DNA of 64,000 nt from Pyrobaculum oguniense TE7 (GCA_000247545.1 CP003316.1:2141233-2205232); one strand, 5' to 3'; positions 24,565-31,625 are shown, counted from the stretch's first letter. Made by a program: numbers and translations. The notes: generated from the letters alone by a model not told the origin.

Positions 24565-25359
24565 TTACACCACCCCCTCAGACTTCAATATTTCAACTAA
24601 TTTTTTCACAACCTCACTGGGCTCTCCCTGAATTACCACTTTCTTGCGCGGTGGATACGTAGCCGGCGCCATCCCGGCAACTAATGTCGGGCTTCCCCTA
24701 AGTCCTACACACTCTGGATCAAGCCCTAGCTCCTTATTGCTGACCACCTGTATATACTCCCTTGCATTGAGCTTGCGGCTCAGCCTCACCTCTCTAGGTA
24801 TCTGCGATCCTTTTAATACCGAAATAACTGCAGGCATGTCCACCTCATAGACCTCGTCAACACCTTCGTCTTCGAGAAAACGCCTTACCACAAGCGTTCT
24901 CCCCTTGACCTCGGCGTCATATACGTAATAAATATACGGCACCCCCAGCCAACTAGCTGTTTGCGCTCCTATGTGCGCAGTGGTGCTGTCAATAGTCTCC
25001 TCGCCAGCCACCACTAGGTCGTAATCAGGAATGTATTTTTCGATTGTCTTAGCAAGGACATGTGCGGTGGCCCAAGTATCCGCGCCAGCAAAAGCCCTGT
25101 CTGATGCAAGTATGGCCCTATCAACTCCCATTCCTATAAGACTCTCCAATGCAGGTATTCCGCTTGGAGGCGCCATAGAAAGCGCAATGACCTCTCCTCC
25201 ATATCTGTCCTTAAGTCTAAGCGCAAACTCCACAGCATCTCTATCCCATATATTTACTGTCAACGGAACACCTTCACGAATTAATGTGCCTGTTTTGGGA
25301 TCGATTCTAATCGCTGAGGATAGCGGAACGGCGGCTTTTGTAAGAACTACGATCTTCAT
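24565..25359 (-). CDS. etfB: electron transfer flavoprotein beta subunit
   Basis: A 264-residue ETF beta subunit, starting MKIVVLTKAAVPLSSAIRID. The family stretch DLVVAGEETIDSTTAHIGAQ (about residues 116-135) belongs to the second nucleotide-binding site, which in bifurcating ETFs holds the bifurcating FAD. AINDKDEFAVEEALRLK-type helices are present as WDRDAVEFALRLKDRYG. It sits two bases downstream of fixX and two upstream of etfA. The arrangement with fixC and fixX assigns it to the membrane-bound EtfABCX class. Confidence 0.94.
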   Translation of the reverse strand: MKIVVLTKAAVPLSSAIRIDPKTGTLIREGVPLTVNIWDRDAVEFALRLKDRYGGEVIALSMAPPSGIPALESLIGMGVDRAILASDRAFAGADTWATAHVLAKTIEKYIPDYDLVVAGEETIDSTTAHIGAQTASWLGVPYIYYVYDAEVKGRTLVVRRFLEDEGVDEVYEVDMPAVISVLKGSQIPREVRLSRKLNAREYIQVVSNKELGLDPECVGLRGSPTLVAGMAPATYPPRKKVVIQGEPSEVVKKLVEILKSEGVV

Positions 25360-25361
25360 AC

Positions 25362-25652
25362 TTACGTAAATCTATACCAGATCCCCATTCCCGAACGTGG
25401 GTAGTTCCACTCTATGTTACCGTGGGGACAAACGACACGGCATGTGCCACACTCAACACAAGCCTCAGTGCTGAGGACGATGTAGTCGCCTTGTTGTACA
25501 TAACACTTGGCAGGGCACATGTATGTGCATGGCTTCTTTTCACACTTCTTACAACGTTCTGGGTCTTTGATCTTGATATGAGGCCTATGGACATCAACAT
25601 CCCACGCATTTGCGTTTAATCTCTCTTCAATAGTAAAATATTTCAGGCTCAT
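25362..25652 (-). CDS. fixX: FixX/EtfX ferredoxin-like protein
   Basis: A 96-residue ferredoxin-like partner of FixC. One complete [4Fe-4S] motif is CVECGTCRVVCP (C-x2-C-x2-C-x3-C), and an N-terminal cluster-like set CKKCEKKPCTYMCPAKC supplies further cysteines. The ATG overlaps the fixC stop by four bases. In EtfABCX it passes electrons between the ETF dimer and the quinone-reducing FixC subunit. Confidence 0.93.
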   Translation of the reverse strand: MSLKYFTIEERLNANAWDVDVHRPHIKIKDPERCKKCEKKPCTYMCPAKCYVQQGDYIVLSTEACVECGTCRVVCPHGNIEWNYPRSGMGIWYRFT

Positions 25653-26923
25653 AGGCTCCTCACCGCTCTTAGCATATTTATCATTATCTTTAGTATACTT
25701 ATTCCGGTCTTCTTCGACGCCTCGCGTGCCGCCTCTAGTAGCGTTCTGTGCTCGTCATCAATGTTGAAGTACCTATACGCCGCCTCCGTGGAAAATACAG
25801 CCAAGTCCTTAAAGAGAGCTTCATCGCCCAGTAGCTTGTCGGCGCCTCTAAACTTTTCAAGCTGAGGCAGTATAAAGCTTGTTCTAAGCTTTTTCTCGTA
25901 TACAGAGAGATCCTCGGCAGAGGGGCTTTTTGCCTCTTTTATAGCCTCCGCGGCCAAAACTCCCGAAGCTATGGCAAAGTCGACACCTCTTATAAGGACA
26001 CCTGTATGGAGGAGGAAGCCTGCGGCGTCCCCTGCTATCAGTAGGCCATCGTAGTAAAACCTCGGCGGCGCCATGTTGATGCCCGCCACCGGAGTCATGT
26101 GTCCCCCGTACTCTTGTAATGTAGCCCCCTTGACGAGAGACGCTATGTAGGGGTGTAGGCGGAGTCTTTCCACGAGATCGTACACCGGAGTCCTCAACTT
26201 CTCCCAGTTCTTCAAATAAACAACAACTCCAAGTGCGAGAGAGTCCTTGTACGTATATATGAAGCCGCCGCCCGGCAGATATTCTGTGGGATAGCCGGCG
26301 ATAGCCCACGCAAGCCCCTCGTCTTCGTCTAGGCCGAGCCTCTCTTCCAGCACCTTCTTGTTTTCAAATTTTAACACCTCCTTAACTCCCACGGCGACGT
26401 AGTGCGGCTCTAGTTTTTTCACAATACCAGCCCTCTCTAGTAGCAAGCGGTTAACTCCCTCTGCGTCTATTATAAAGTCGGCTTGCACCATGTCAGAACC
26501 AGACTGGACGCCCACAAATCTGCCTTTTTCATCTCTCACCAACGCATCAACGGTGACCTCAGTTACTATCTTCGCACCTGTGTTTTGTGCAAGCTTTGCC
26601 ATCCACGAAACAAAAGAAACCAACGGCACCACGAAGCTAGACCTCTCCTTCTCTAGTACCGCCGACTCCACAGTCAGAGCCTTGTTCTCTGTCAGCAAAG
26701 TCACTCTTTCTTTCCTAACCCACCTATCGACCGGAGCGTCTTTACGAAATTCAGGGAGAAATCTATCAAGCCAGTAAGCATAAATCCTTCCGCCGTACAG
26801 CTCCTTAGCGCCTGGCTCTCTACCTCTTTCTAGGACAAGTACTTTAAAACCAGCAGAGGCAAGCTTGTAAGCCGCCGCAAGGCCCGCTGGGCCAGCTCCG
26901 ACTACTACGACGTCGTATTTCAT
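25649..26923 (-). CDS. fixC: FixC/EtfC, ETF-quinone oxidoreductase flavoprotein
   Basis: A 424-residue FAD protein of the geranylgeranyl reductase/ETF-QO type. The N-terminal GAGPAGLAAAYKLASAG (residues 9-25) binds FAD, and LIAGDAAGFLLHTGVLIRG carries the second FAD contact. A C-terminal basic, hydrophobic helix (LKIMINMLRAVRSL) may touch the membrane. It is the first gene of the operon; the promoter has a TATA run (26944-26957) and a perfect palindrome (26925-26937) next to the ATG. FixC reduces menaquinone in the EtfABCX complex. Confidence 0.94.
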   Translation of the reverse strand: MKYDVVVVGAGPAGLAAAYKLASAGFKVLVLERGREPGAKELYGGRIYAYWLDRFLPEFRKDAPVDRWVRKERVTLLTENKALTVESAVLEKERSSFVVPLVSFVSWMAKLAQNTGAKIVTEVTVDALVRDEKGRFVGVQSGSDMVQADFIIDAEGVNRLLLERAGIVKKLEPHYVAVGVKEVLKFENKKVLEERLGLDEDEGLAWAIAGYPTEYLPGGGFIYTYKDSLALGVVVYLKNWEKLRTPVYDLVERLRLHPYIASLVKGATLQEYGGHMTPVAGINMAPPRFYYDGLLIAGDAAGFLLHTGVLIRGVDFAIASGVLAAEAIKEAKSPSAEDLSVYEKKLRTSFILPQLEKFRGADKLLGDEALFKDLAVFSTEAAYRYFNIDDEHRTLLEAAREASKKTGISILKIMINMLRAVRSL

Positions 26924-26924
26924 G

Positions 26925-26937
26925 CGAGAATTTCTCG
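26925..26937. promoter_or_regulatory. palindromic operator-like site before fixC
   Basis: CGAGAA (26925-26930) and TTCTCG (26932-26937) are exact inverted repeats around a single base, two bases upstream of the fixC ATG and just downstream of the TATA box. The position overlaps the expected transcription start, which suits a repressor controlling the whole fixCX-etfBA operon. Confidence 0.5.
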
Positions 26938-26943
26938 GTAGTA

Positions 26944-26957
26944 AATATATATATAAA
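26944..26957 (-). promoter_or_regulatory. TATA box of the fixC-fixX-etfB-etfA operon
   Basis: An alternating TA run (AATATATATATAAA on the plus strand) is centred about 27 bases upstream of the fixC ATG. The 195-base gap that contains it (26924-27118) is otherwise A/T-rich with no reading frame; it also holds the promoter of the divergent moaD-moaE gene. Confidence 0.6.
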
Positions 26958-27118
26958 TTTCGGCAAGAAGTTAATCGAAATTTCTATTAGCAAAATTATA
27001 TAATAATCTATATAAAGAATATAGTTTGTAATTTAGGTAGAACTATTTCATTATAGAAATTAGTGTTAGATATGTACAAACCCGAATTACTTAAAAATTC
27101 TAAACATTCAAAACCGAC

Positions 27119-27805
27119 GTGAAGATACGCGTAAAGTACTTCTCAGCACTGAGGGATATAACCGGTAAAACATCAGAAGACTTAGAAATGCCCGACGGAT
27201 CTACACTAGGAGATCTCATCAACTGGTTCTTTAAGCAGTACCCAAAAGCCCAAGCTTTCAAAGAGGAACTACTAGTACTAGTAAACGGAAAGTCTCTAGA
27301 TTGGTCGTACGTACTGAACGGAGGAGACGAAGTAGCCATTATGCCACCAGTCAGCGGTGGAGGAGGCGTGATAAATACCCAGCTTGATTTAAACAAGGAG
27401 CTGGCCGATATTATACACAAGACAGCCCCCCAGGGGGCTGGAGGTGTTGTCATATTTGTGGGGTACGTAAAGGGAAGAGTTGATCAAGCCACAGTAGAGA
27501 CTCTCGAATATGAGGCATATGAACCACACGCCACATCAAAACTACTTGAAATAGAAGAGTGGGCAAGGCGCCAGGAGGGGGTACTCGACGCGAGGATATA
27601 TCATATGGTGGGCTCGCTGAAGCCCGGCGATCACACCGTATATGTATTTGTCTCTGCTATAACACGCGAAATCGCATTTAGAGTTGCTAGAGACGCATTG
27701 GAGCGAGTAAAGCACGAGGTACCGATTTTCAAGTTAGAAAAGAGAAGCGACGGAGAGTTCTGGGTGCTCGGAGACGGCAAGAGAGTTCCTAGAAGTCGGG
27801 GTTAA
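27119..27805 (+). CDS. MoaD-MoaE fusion, molybdopterin synthase
   Basis: A 228-residue fusion of both molybdopterin synthase subunits. Residues 1-82 are MoaD (beta-grasp; KYFSALRDITGK, and the tail PPVSGGGG at 76-83), and residues 90-220 are MoaE (GGVVIFVGYVKGRV, YEAYEPHATSKL, RIYHMVGSLKPGD, VPIFKLEK). The synthase converts precursor Z to molybdopterin for Mo/W enzymes. The MoaD glycine tail must normally be free for thiocarboxylation, so internal glycines imply proteolytic release, as described for mycobacterial MoaX. GTG start, 24 bases after a TATA box. Confidence 0.92.
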   Translation: MKIRVKYFSALRDITGKTSEDLEMPDGSTLGDLINWFFKQYPKAQAFKEELLVLVNGKSLDWSYVLNGGDEVAIMPPVSGGGGVINTQLDLNKELADIIHKTAPQGAGGVVIFVGYVKGRVDQATVETLEYEAYEPHATSKLLEIEEWARRQEGVLDARIYHMVGSLKPGDHTVYVFVSAITREIAFRVARDALERVKHEVPIFKLEKRSDGEFWVLGDGKRVPRSRG

Positions 27806-27860
27806 GTAGTCTACGATCCCATCTCTGACACCAACTCCCTAGTATATTGGCATCTGTGCT

Positions 27861-27974
27861 GTGGGGGCGCGGCTAAGGGTGTCGGGCTACAAATGGGATA
27901 TCGCAATAAGACTGAGGGGCAAGGTGGTTACAAAGCTAGGCGAGCTGATGAGGGGCGTCAATTATCCGGACTAG
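27861..27974 (+). CDS. possible 31-37 residue protein, unknown
   Basis: A short frame from GTG 27861 (or GTG 27879) ends in NYPD and TAG at 27972. Residues SGYKWDIAIRLRGKVVTKLG read like an ordered basic beta/alpha protein rather than random sequence. Its stop shares CTAG with the stop of the convergent 126-residue gene, an arrangement seen for other genes in this window. No homologue comes to mind and a frame stop lies just upstream, so it could be the tail of a decayed gene. Confidence 0.3.
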   Translation: MGARLRVSGYKWDIAIRLRGKVVTKLGELMRGVNYPD

Positions 27975-28351
27975 AAGTCTTCGACTTTGAATGGGGACTC
28001 CTCTACGTCGACTACGCCCTCTATCTCCGCTACGTACTGGTTTTGTCTCTGTCTTACCACGATGTTGATGACATATCCGCGCTTTGTCACGATTACTGTC
28101 CGGCCTCGGCTGAATTCTATGTCTAGAACCTCCTCGCCGGCGTCTTCGAGGTGTTTAGCTACGCGGTTGACTAAACTCCAGAGGAAGGTGAGGGCTATGT
28201 TGACGCTACCTGATTTTACCTCAATTGGCTTTGTGAGGGCCTCAGACATAAAGTCGCTGATCTCCTTGCTCAAATCCGGCGCTGTGGACTCGACTAGCAT
28301 GTAGACGCGTAACTTGCCGATGTTCTTTATGCGTTCACTTATCAACTCCAC
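27971..28351 (-). CDS. 126-residue protein of unknown function, divergent from KaiC-like gene
   Basis: An alpha/beta protein with an N-terminal helix-strand unit (LISERIKNIGKLRVYMLVE), a central helical stretch and a C-terminal three-strand sheet (RTVIVTKRGYVINIVVRQ...). No catalytic motif is evident. GTG start at 28351; the TATA (TATTTAAATA, about 28367-28376) lies about 21 bases upstream. It is divergent from the KaiC-like ATPase with only 61 bases between them, which hints at joint control. Confidence 0.65.
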   Translation of the reverse strand: MELISERIKNIGKLRVYMLVESTAPDLSKEISDFMSEALTKPIEVKSGSVNIALTFLWSLVNRVAKHLEDAGEEVLDIEFSRGRTVIVTKRGYVINIVVRQRQNQYVAEIEGVVDVEESPFKVEDF

Positions 28352-28412
28352 AGGTACTGGGGCAGGAGTATTTAAATAGAAGAGTATATATAGGCAACTG
28401 GTATCTAACTTT

Positions 28413-29189
28413 GTGGCTGAATATCACCTATATTACGAGACTATCCCCACGGGGATCGAGGGGCTGGACAATGTGTTGGGAGGTGGTTTCATAAGGGGTA
28501 GGACGTACCTAATCTCTGGAGAGACTGGAACCGCCAAGACGTTGACTGCCCTCACTTTTCTTATTCAGGGCGCCCTCAAGTACGGGGAGCCCGGTATATA
28601 CATATCCGTTGATGAGACGTATGAGCAGTTTGTGGAGGGTGCCAGACGCTTTGGCTGGGATATAGAGGACCTAAGAGCAAGAGGGCTAATAGAGGTTCTA
28701 GTACCTGAGATGGATATAGTTGAGCGGATCCGCGAAAAGGACCCGACAGCAATTGCGAAGTCTCTTGTGGCATCCATAAGGGAGTACGTAGCAGCACTAA
28801 ACGCACAGAGGCTGGTGATAGATCCCATCGCGCCGCTTGTCTCACTGGATAAGGATGTTCAGGTTTTGAGAGAATATATCAGGGTTCTGGTTATGAGTAT
28901 CGAGAGGGAGATAGGGACTACTAACATAATCACAACCGAAATCCCATCGGGCTCGGGCGCCATCAGCAGATACGGCGTCGAGGAATTCTTAGCCACAGGC
29001 GTTTTTATAATGGGAATCGGCAAGACTGTAGATGGTCAATTCAAACGAGTGATGTTCATAAGGAAAATGCGCTGGAGTGCAGTACATCCAGGTGTGTACG
29101 AAATAGAAATTGTGCCAAAAGCAGGTATCATCGTAAAGGGACAAATAAGAGAACGTCTAGTCCCAGTTACCTATTTGCCAACTCTATAG
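28413..29189 (+). CDS. KaiC-like RecA-superfamily ATPase
   Basis: A 258-residue single-domain KaiC-like protein. GIEGLDNVLGGGF is the family opening, Walker A is GETGTAKT (residues 36-43), the catalytic acidic pair sits in SVDETYEQF, and Walker B is LVIDPIA. Archaeal KaiC paralogues have roles in signalling and motility regulation; which one this has is unknown. GTG start with a TATA about 25 bases upstream. A guide RNA gene begins on the opposite strand right after its stop. Confidence 0.88.
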   Translation: MAEYHLYYETIPTGIEGLDNVLGGGFIRGRTYLISGETGTAKTLTALTFLIQGALKYGEPGIYISVDETYEQFVEGARRFGWDIEDLRARGLIEVLVPEMDIVERIREKDPTAIAKSLVASIREYVAALNAQRLVIDPIAPLVSLDKDVQVLREYIRVLVMSIEREIGTTNIITTEIPSGSGAISRYGVEEFLATGVFIMGIGKTVDGQFKRVMFIRKMRWSAVHPGVYEIEIVPKAGIIVKGQIRERLVPVTYLPTL

Positions 29190-29191
29190 TC

Positions 29192-29244
29192 AGTCAGCTG
29201 GGTTCTGCCTGTCACCGTTCTAAAAATCCCGTCTTCATCACATC
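29192..29244 (-). ncRNA. box C/D guide sRNA
   Basis: Minus strand: C GTGATGA (29241-29235), guide AGACGGGATTTT (12), D' variant TAGA (29222-29219), spacer ACG, C' variant GTGACAG (29215-29209), guide GCAGAACCCAG (11), D CTGA (29197-29194). A TATA element (CTTATATTA, RC of about 29264-29272) is centred 25 bases upstream of the 5' end. The D' and C' boxes are degenerate, as internal boxes often are, but C, D, spacing and promoter are good. It abuts the 3' end of the KaiC-like gene in antisense orientation. Targets not assigned. Confidence 0.78.
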
Positions 29245-29347
29245 TTAGAAAAAAGACGCAGACTTAATATAAGCCTAGCTCCGACAAGGCATAGCCTCAG
29301 AGGGTCACCGGTACCATCTTGTTGTTATATCTCAGTAATTTTCTAGA

Positions 29348-29710
29348 TTGTTTGCTGGGAATATAGCTCACAACTACGACGTATACGTGTCAGAGGAGTT
29401 AGCCCTGTTAATACGGAGAGGGGTGCTACTAATAAAGAAGACATATATAAAGAAAGGCGAGACGGTGATAGGAGAGTATATCTTTGTAAAAAGAGGCCTA
29501 TTTGAAGCAGAGGCGGAGTACGACATCGAAGAAGGTGTACTTTACTATTTGCAAATATGCTGGCTAAGGAGATGCTATGTGTGGTACAATGAGGAGCCGG
29601 ACAGGGCTCCTCCGCCGCTGGTTGTTAAGAGGGCGCGTAAAATTTTCAGAGAGTTGTCGAAGTTCTCTGTTGCAGCCAACGCGGCGCTAAGAGTATTAGC
29701 CTCGGTATAA
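29348..29710 (+). CDS. 120-residue protein of unknown function
   Basis: Starts with TTG at 29348, giving MFAGNIAHNYDVYVSEELAL. The first 70 residues look like a beta-rich domain (ISEELALLIRR, YIFVKRGLFEAEAEYDIEEG), followed by a basic helical tail (VVKRARKIFRELSKFSVAANAAL). No motif is recognised. The start codon is the least certain part; a TATA-like GTTATATC lies 20-25 bases upstream. It is followed by a structured non-coding stretch. Confidence 0.55.
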   Translation: MFAGNIAHNYDVYVSEELALLIRRGVLLIKKTYIKKGETVIGEYIFVKRGLFEAEAEYDIEEGVLYYLQICWLRRCYVWYNEEPDRAPPPLVVKRARKIFRELSKFSVAANAALRVLASV

Positions 29711-29755
29711 GGCCGGTCTTCACGTGTCAGGTTCTCTGACCTTGCTCATCGGCCG
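29711..29755 (+). ncRNA. nested hairpin, possible H/ACA-like or other small RNA
   Basis: GGCCG (29711-29715) pairs with CGGCC (29750-29754), and inside it GTCAG (29726-29730) pairs with CTGAC (29736-29740) around a five-base loop, leaving two unpaired internal-loop strands of about ten bases. This is the outline of a one-stem pseudouridylation guide, but no clear ACA box follows. A transcription terminator-like or regulatory fold is also possible. Confidence 0.25.
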
Positions 29756-29824
29756 ACGCTTCTCAATCTAGTGTATTTTAAAAATTAACGCGAAAGCAAT
29801 AAATATCAACGCGCAACGGCTTAC

Positions 29825-30043
29825 ATGGGCGCCACCTCTCGGGGACTGGCAGAGTTGATTATAAACCTGCTAAGAGAACGCGGAGAACTAAGTAGTAAGG
29901 AAATAGCTGAAATATTAGGCGTGAAGAGGAGCTCAGTCACTGCTGTGCTAGCCCGCCTAAGGAGGGAGGGTGTAGTGGAGTATCTTGGCTTTTGTTTCGG
30001 TGGCAACAGGTGCAACACTAAATGGAGGCTTAAAATGAATTAG
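29825..30043 (+). CDS. small winged-helix DNA-binding protein
   Basis: A 72-residue MarR/IclR-like winged helix: LAELIINLLRERGELSSKEI, then AEILGVKRSSVTAVLARLRR as turn and recognition helix, and a short wing EYLGFCFGGNRC. It consists of the DNA-binding domain alone. The ATG is 26 bases after a TATA box (AATAAATAT, about 29796-29804). It may be a local regulator; two cysteines in the wing (C57, C62 area) could sense redox state or metal, which is speculation. Confidence 0.72.
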   Translation: MGATSRGLAELIINLLRERGELSSKEIAEILGVKRSSVTAVLARLRREGVVEYLGFCFGGNRCNTKWRLKMN

Positions 30044-30110
30044 TTTCAGAGAACCCCCCGGTGAGGTAGATATATGTGAAATCAATAATTGTGGCAACGT
30101 TCAAAATTAA

Positions 30111-30320
30111 GTGCCGTCTTTTTGTACCGTAGTCTGGAGGGGGGAGAAGTACCGAGTTCTCTGCACTCCTTCCTATTTACTAAGTGTTGCCACTAAGATA
30201 GCCGAAGCGGAGCACGTGTCGTATATCGACATATACAAGCGGCTAGTTGCCAGCTTGTGGAGTGAGTACGCAGAGGCGCGTACTGTAGCATCGGTAATTC
30301 TTTCAGAGAAGCGGGTCTAA
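30111..30320 (+). CDS. 69-residue protein of unknown function
   Basis: GTG at 30111 opens a small protein with an N-terminal beta hairpin (FCTVVWRGEKYRVLC) and two amphipathic helices (LLSVATKIAEAEHVSYIDIY and LWSEYAEARTVASVILSE). It lies just upstream of the PCNA gene in the same direction, 58 bases away. No motif recognised; size and position suggest it could be expressed with pcn, but PCNA has its own TATA. Confidence 0.5.
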   Translation: MPSFCTVVWRGEKYRVLCTPSYLLSVATKIAEAEHVSYIDIYKRLVASLWSEYAEARTVASVILSEKRV

Positions 30321-30378
30321 TGGCGACTAATACACCTTAGTCACTATAAATTATTTAATCACATGTGGTGGTGGATTC

Positions 30379-31149
30379 ATGAGTGTTAGAGCATTATTTC
30401 CTAAGGGGAAGGAGCCTCGGTACGTCTTTGAAGTGCTTATAGGAGCTCTTCCTGAGGCGGTCCTGAATTTTTCTCATGACGGCATAAGTTTAAAGGCGCT
30501 GGATCCTACAAAGACTGCGCTTTTCGAGTTAATGTTCCATGCCACTGCACTAGAAGATTACAGCGTTGAAGAAGAAACTAAAGTCGGCATAATCTTTACG
30601 ACATTGAAAGACGTGTTAAAACGTATCGGCGCCACGGAGAAGCTAGAAATAGGAGTAGACAAGGATAGGAACCGCTTCTCCCTTTACGTATATCCAAAGA
30701 AAGGAAAAGACGTTGGGCTAGTTAGGCGCTTCTCGTTCCCTGTAGTCCAGGCAGTTGAAGAGGAAATTCCTGAGCTACCGCTAAGTTTTGATGCCAGTTT
30801 TGAAATGGACGCAGACGTATTTGACGACGTTGTAGCCATGGTGGAGGAGGTCTCCGACTGGATAGAGATCAGAGTAGGGCCGGACTCTGTGACGTTTAGA
30901 GGAGTAGGCGAGGGGGGAAAAGCCGCGGAGGCAGAGTTTACGCACGATAGTGATTCGGTATTTAGCATATCTGCCGATAACCCCGTCTCTGCTAAGTACA
31001 GTGTAGAAATGCTCAGAGATATAAGCAGAAAAATGAAGAGCCTATCAAAACGGGTGAAGATTGAGCTCTCCTTGGGAAAACCGATAAGACTCAGCTACGA
31101 ATTCGCTACCGGCATCTTCACGGCCACTATTGCTCCAAGAGTTGACTAA
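30379..31149 (+). CDS. pcn: PCNA sliding clamp
   Basis: A 256-residue PCNA. Two-domain repeat with the central linker PVVQAVEEEIPELPLSFDA (interdomain connector), DGISLKALDPTKTALFELMF in domain 1 and YSVEMLRDISRKMKSLSKRVKIELS in domain 2 are typical. It tethers polymerases, FEN-1 (44322-45362) and ligase to DNA and is loaded by RFC (20425-22683). Crenarchaea often encode several paralogues; this window holds only one. A TATA-like CTATAAATTA lies about 29 bases upstream of the ATG. Confidence 0.95.
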   Translation: MSVRALFPKGKEPRYVFEVLIGALPEAVLNFSHDGISLKALDPTKTALFELMFHATALEDYSVEEETKVGIIFTTLKDVLKRIGATEKLEIGVDKDRNRFSLYVYPKKGKDVGLVRRFSFPVVQAVEEEIPELPLSFDASFEMDADVFDDVVAMVEEVSDWIEIRVGPDSVTFRGVGEGGKAAEAEFTHDSDSVFSISADNPVSAKYSVEMLRDISRKMKSLSKRVKIELSLGKPIRLSYEFATGIFTATIAPRVD

Positions 31150-31221
31150 TAGTTGCCAAGGTGCAAGAAGTTAGAGGGGCTGAGGGTTTAAGTGTTTTTA
31201 ACTTAGAGATCTTTAAAGAGT

Positions 31222-31274
31222 TAGTGATGTGGGCTGGTATTACAGAGACGTGACGATAGACACCAATTCTGATG
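31222..31274 (+). ncRNA. box C/D guide sRNA, predicted 16S rRNA target
   Basis: C variant GTGATGT (31224-31230), guide GGGCTGGTATTA (12), D' variant CAGA (31243-31246), spacer GAC, C' GTGACGA (31250-31256), guide TAGACACCAATT (12), D CTGA (31269-31272). Spacing is exactly 12-3-12. A TATA-like TTTTTAACTT (31195-31204) is centred about 24 bases upstream. The D' guide is complementary over all 12 bases to UAAUACCAGCCC of the 16S rRNA 530 loop; the five-nucleotide rule points to A535 (E. coli numbering). The D box lies two bases from the stop codon of opposite-strand sdhD. Confidence 0.88.
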
Positions 31275-31625
31275 TCATGTGACAAATACTAATACATAGA
31301 ACATCACAATGCCCGTAATAACCATTATGGCATTTATCAAGAAATCTAAGATCTTCCTCCCTCTTTCTGATTTTATAAGCTCGCCCAATACCCTCCTCAT
31401 TCCGTGAGAGCCGTGTACAACCCAGTCAACCGCCACCACGGCCCAGATTAGTCCCCACCCAATTTTCACAAAGGCGTATGGAATAGTGACAAGGGGATGC
31501 GTAGAGAGGGCTTTATCCAAGGGTATCTCGCCGAGGGCTATTGCAGCGAGTATCACAGCGGGCATTCCAATTACCATTATAAATGCGCCAATTATTAGGA
31601 TTGTTCTTTCTGTACTGGCTCTCAT
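31275..31625 (-). CDS. sdhD: succinate dehydrogenase membrane subunit D
   Basis: A 116-residue membrane anchor with three hydrophobic helices (about residues 9-30, 44-68 and 92-114). The histidine in VDWVVHGSHGMRRVLGEL is a likely haem or quinone-site ligand as in other SdhC/D proteins. The ATG at 31625 overlaps the sdhC stop by four bases; the frame stays open far upstream but that part is antisense-like. Last gene of sdhABCD. Confidence 0.82.
   Translation of the reverse strand: MRASTERTILIIGAFIMVIGMPAVILAAIALGEIPLDKALSTHPLVTIPYAFVKIGWGLIWAVVAVDWVVHGSHGMRRVLGELIKSERGRKILDFLINAIMVITGIVMFYVLVFVT

Noticed and set aside
29701-29760. Minus-strand box C/D RNA
   Set aside because: GATGA, CTGA and GTGAAGA are present but the first guide is 15 bases and no D box follows; kept only as a structured-element note.
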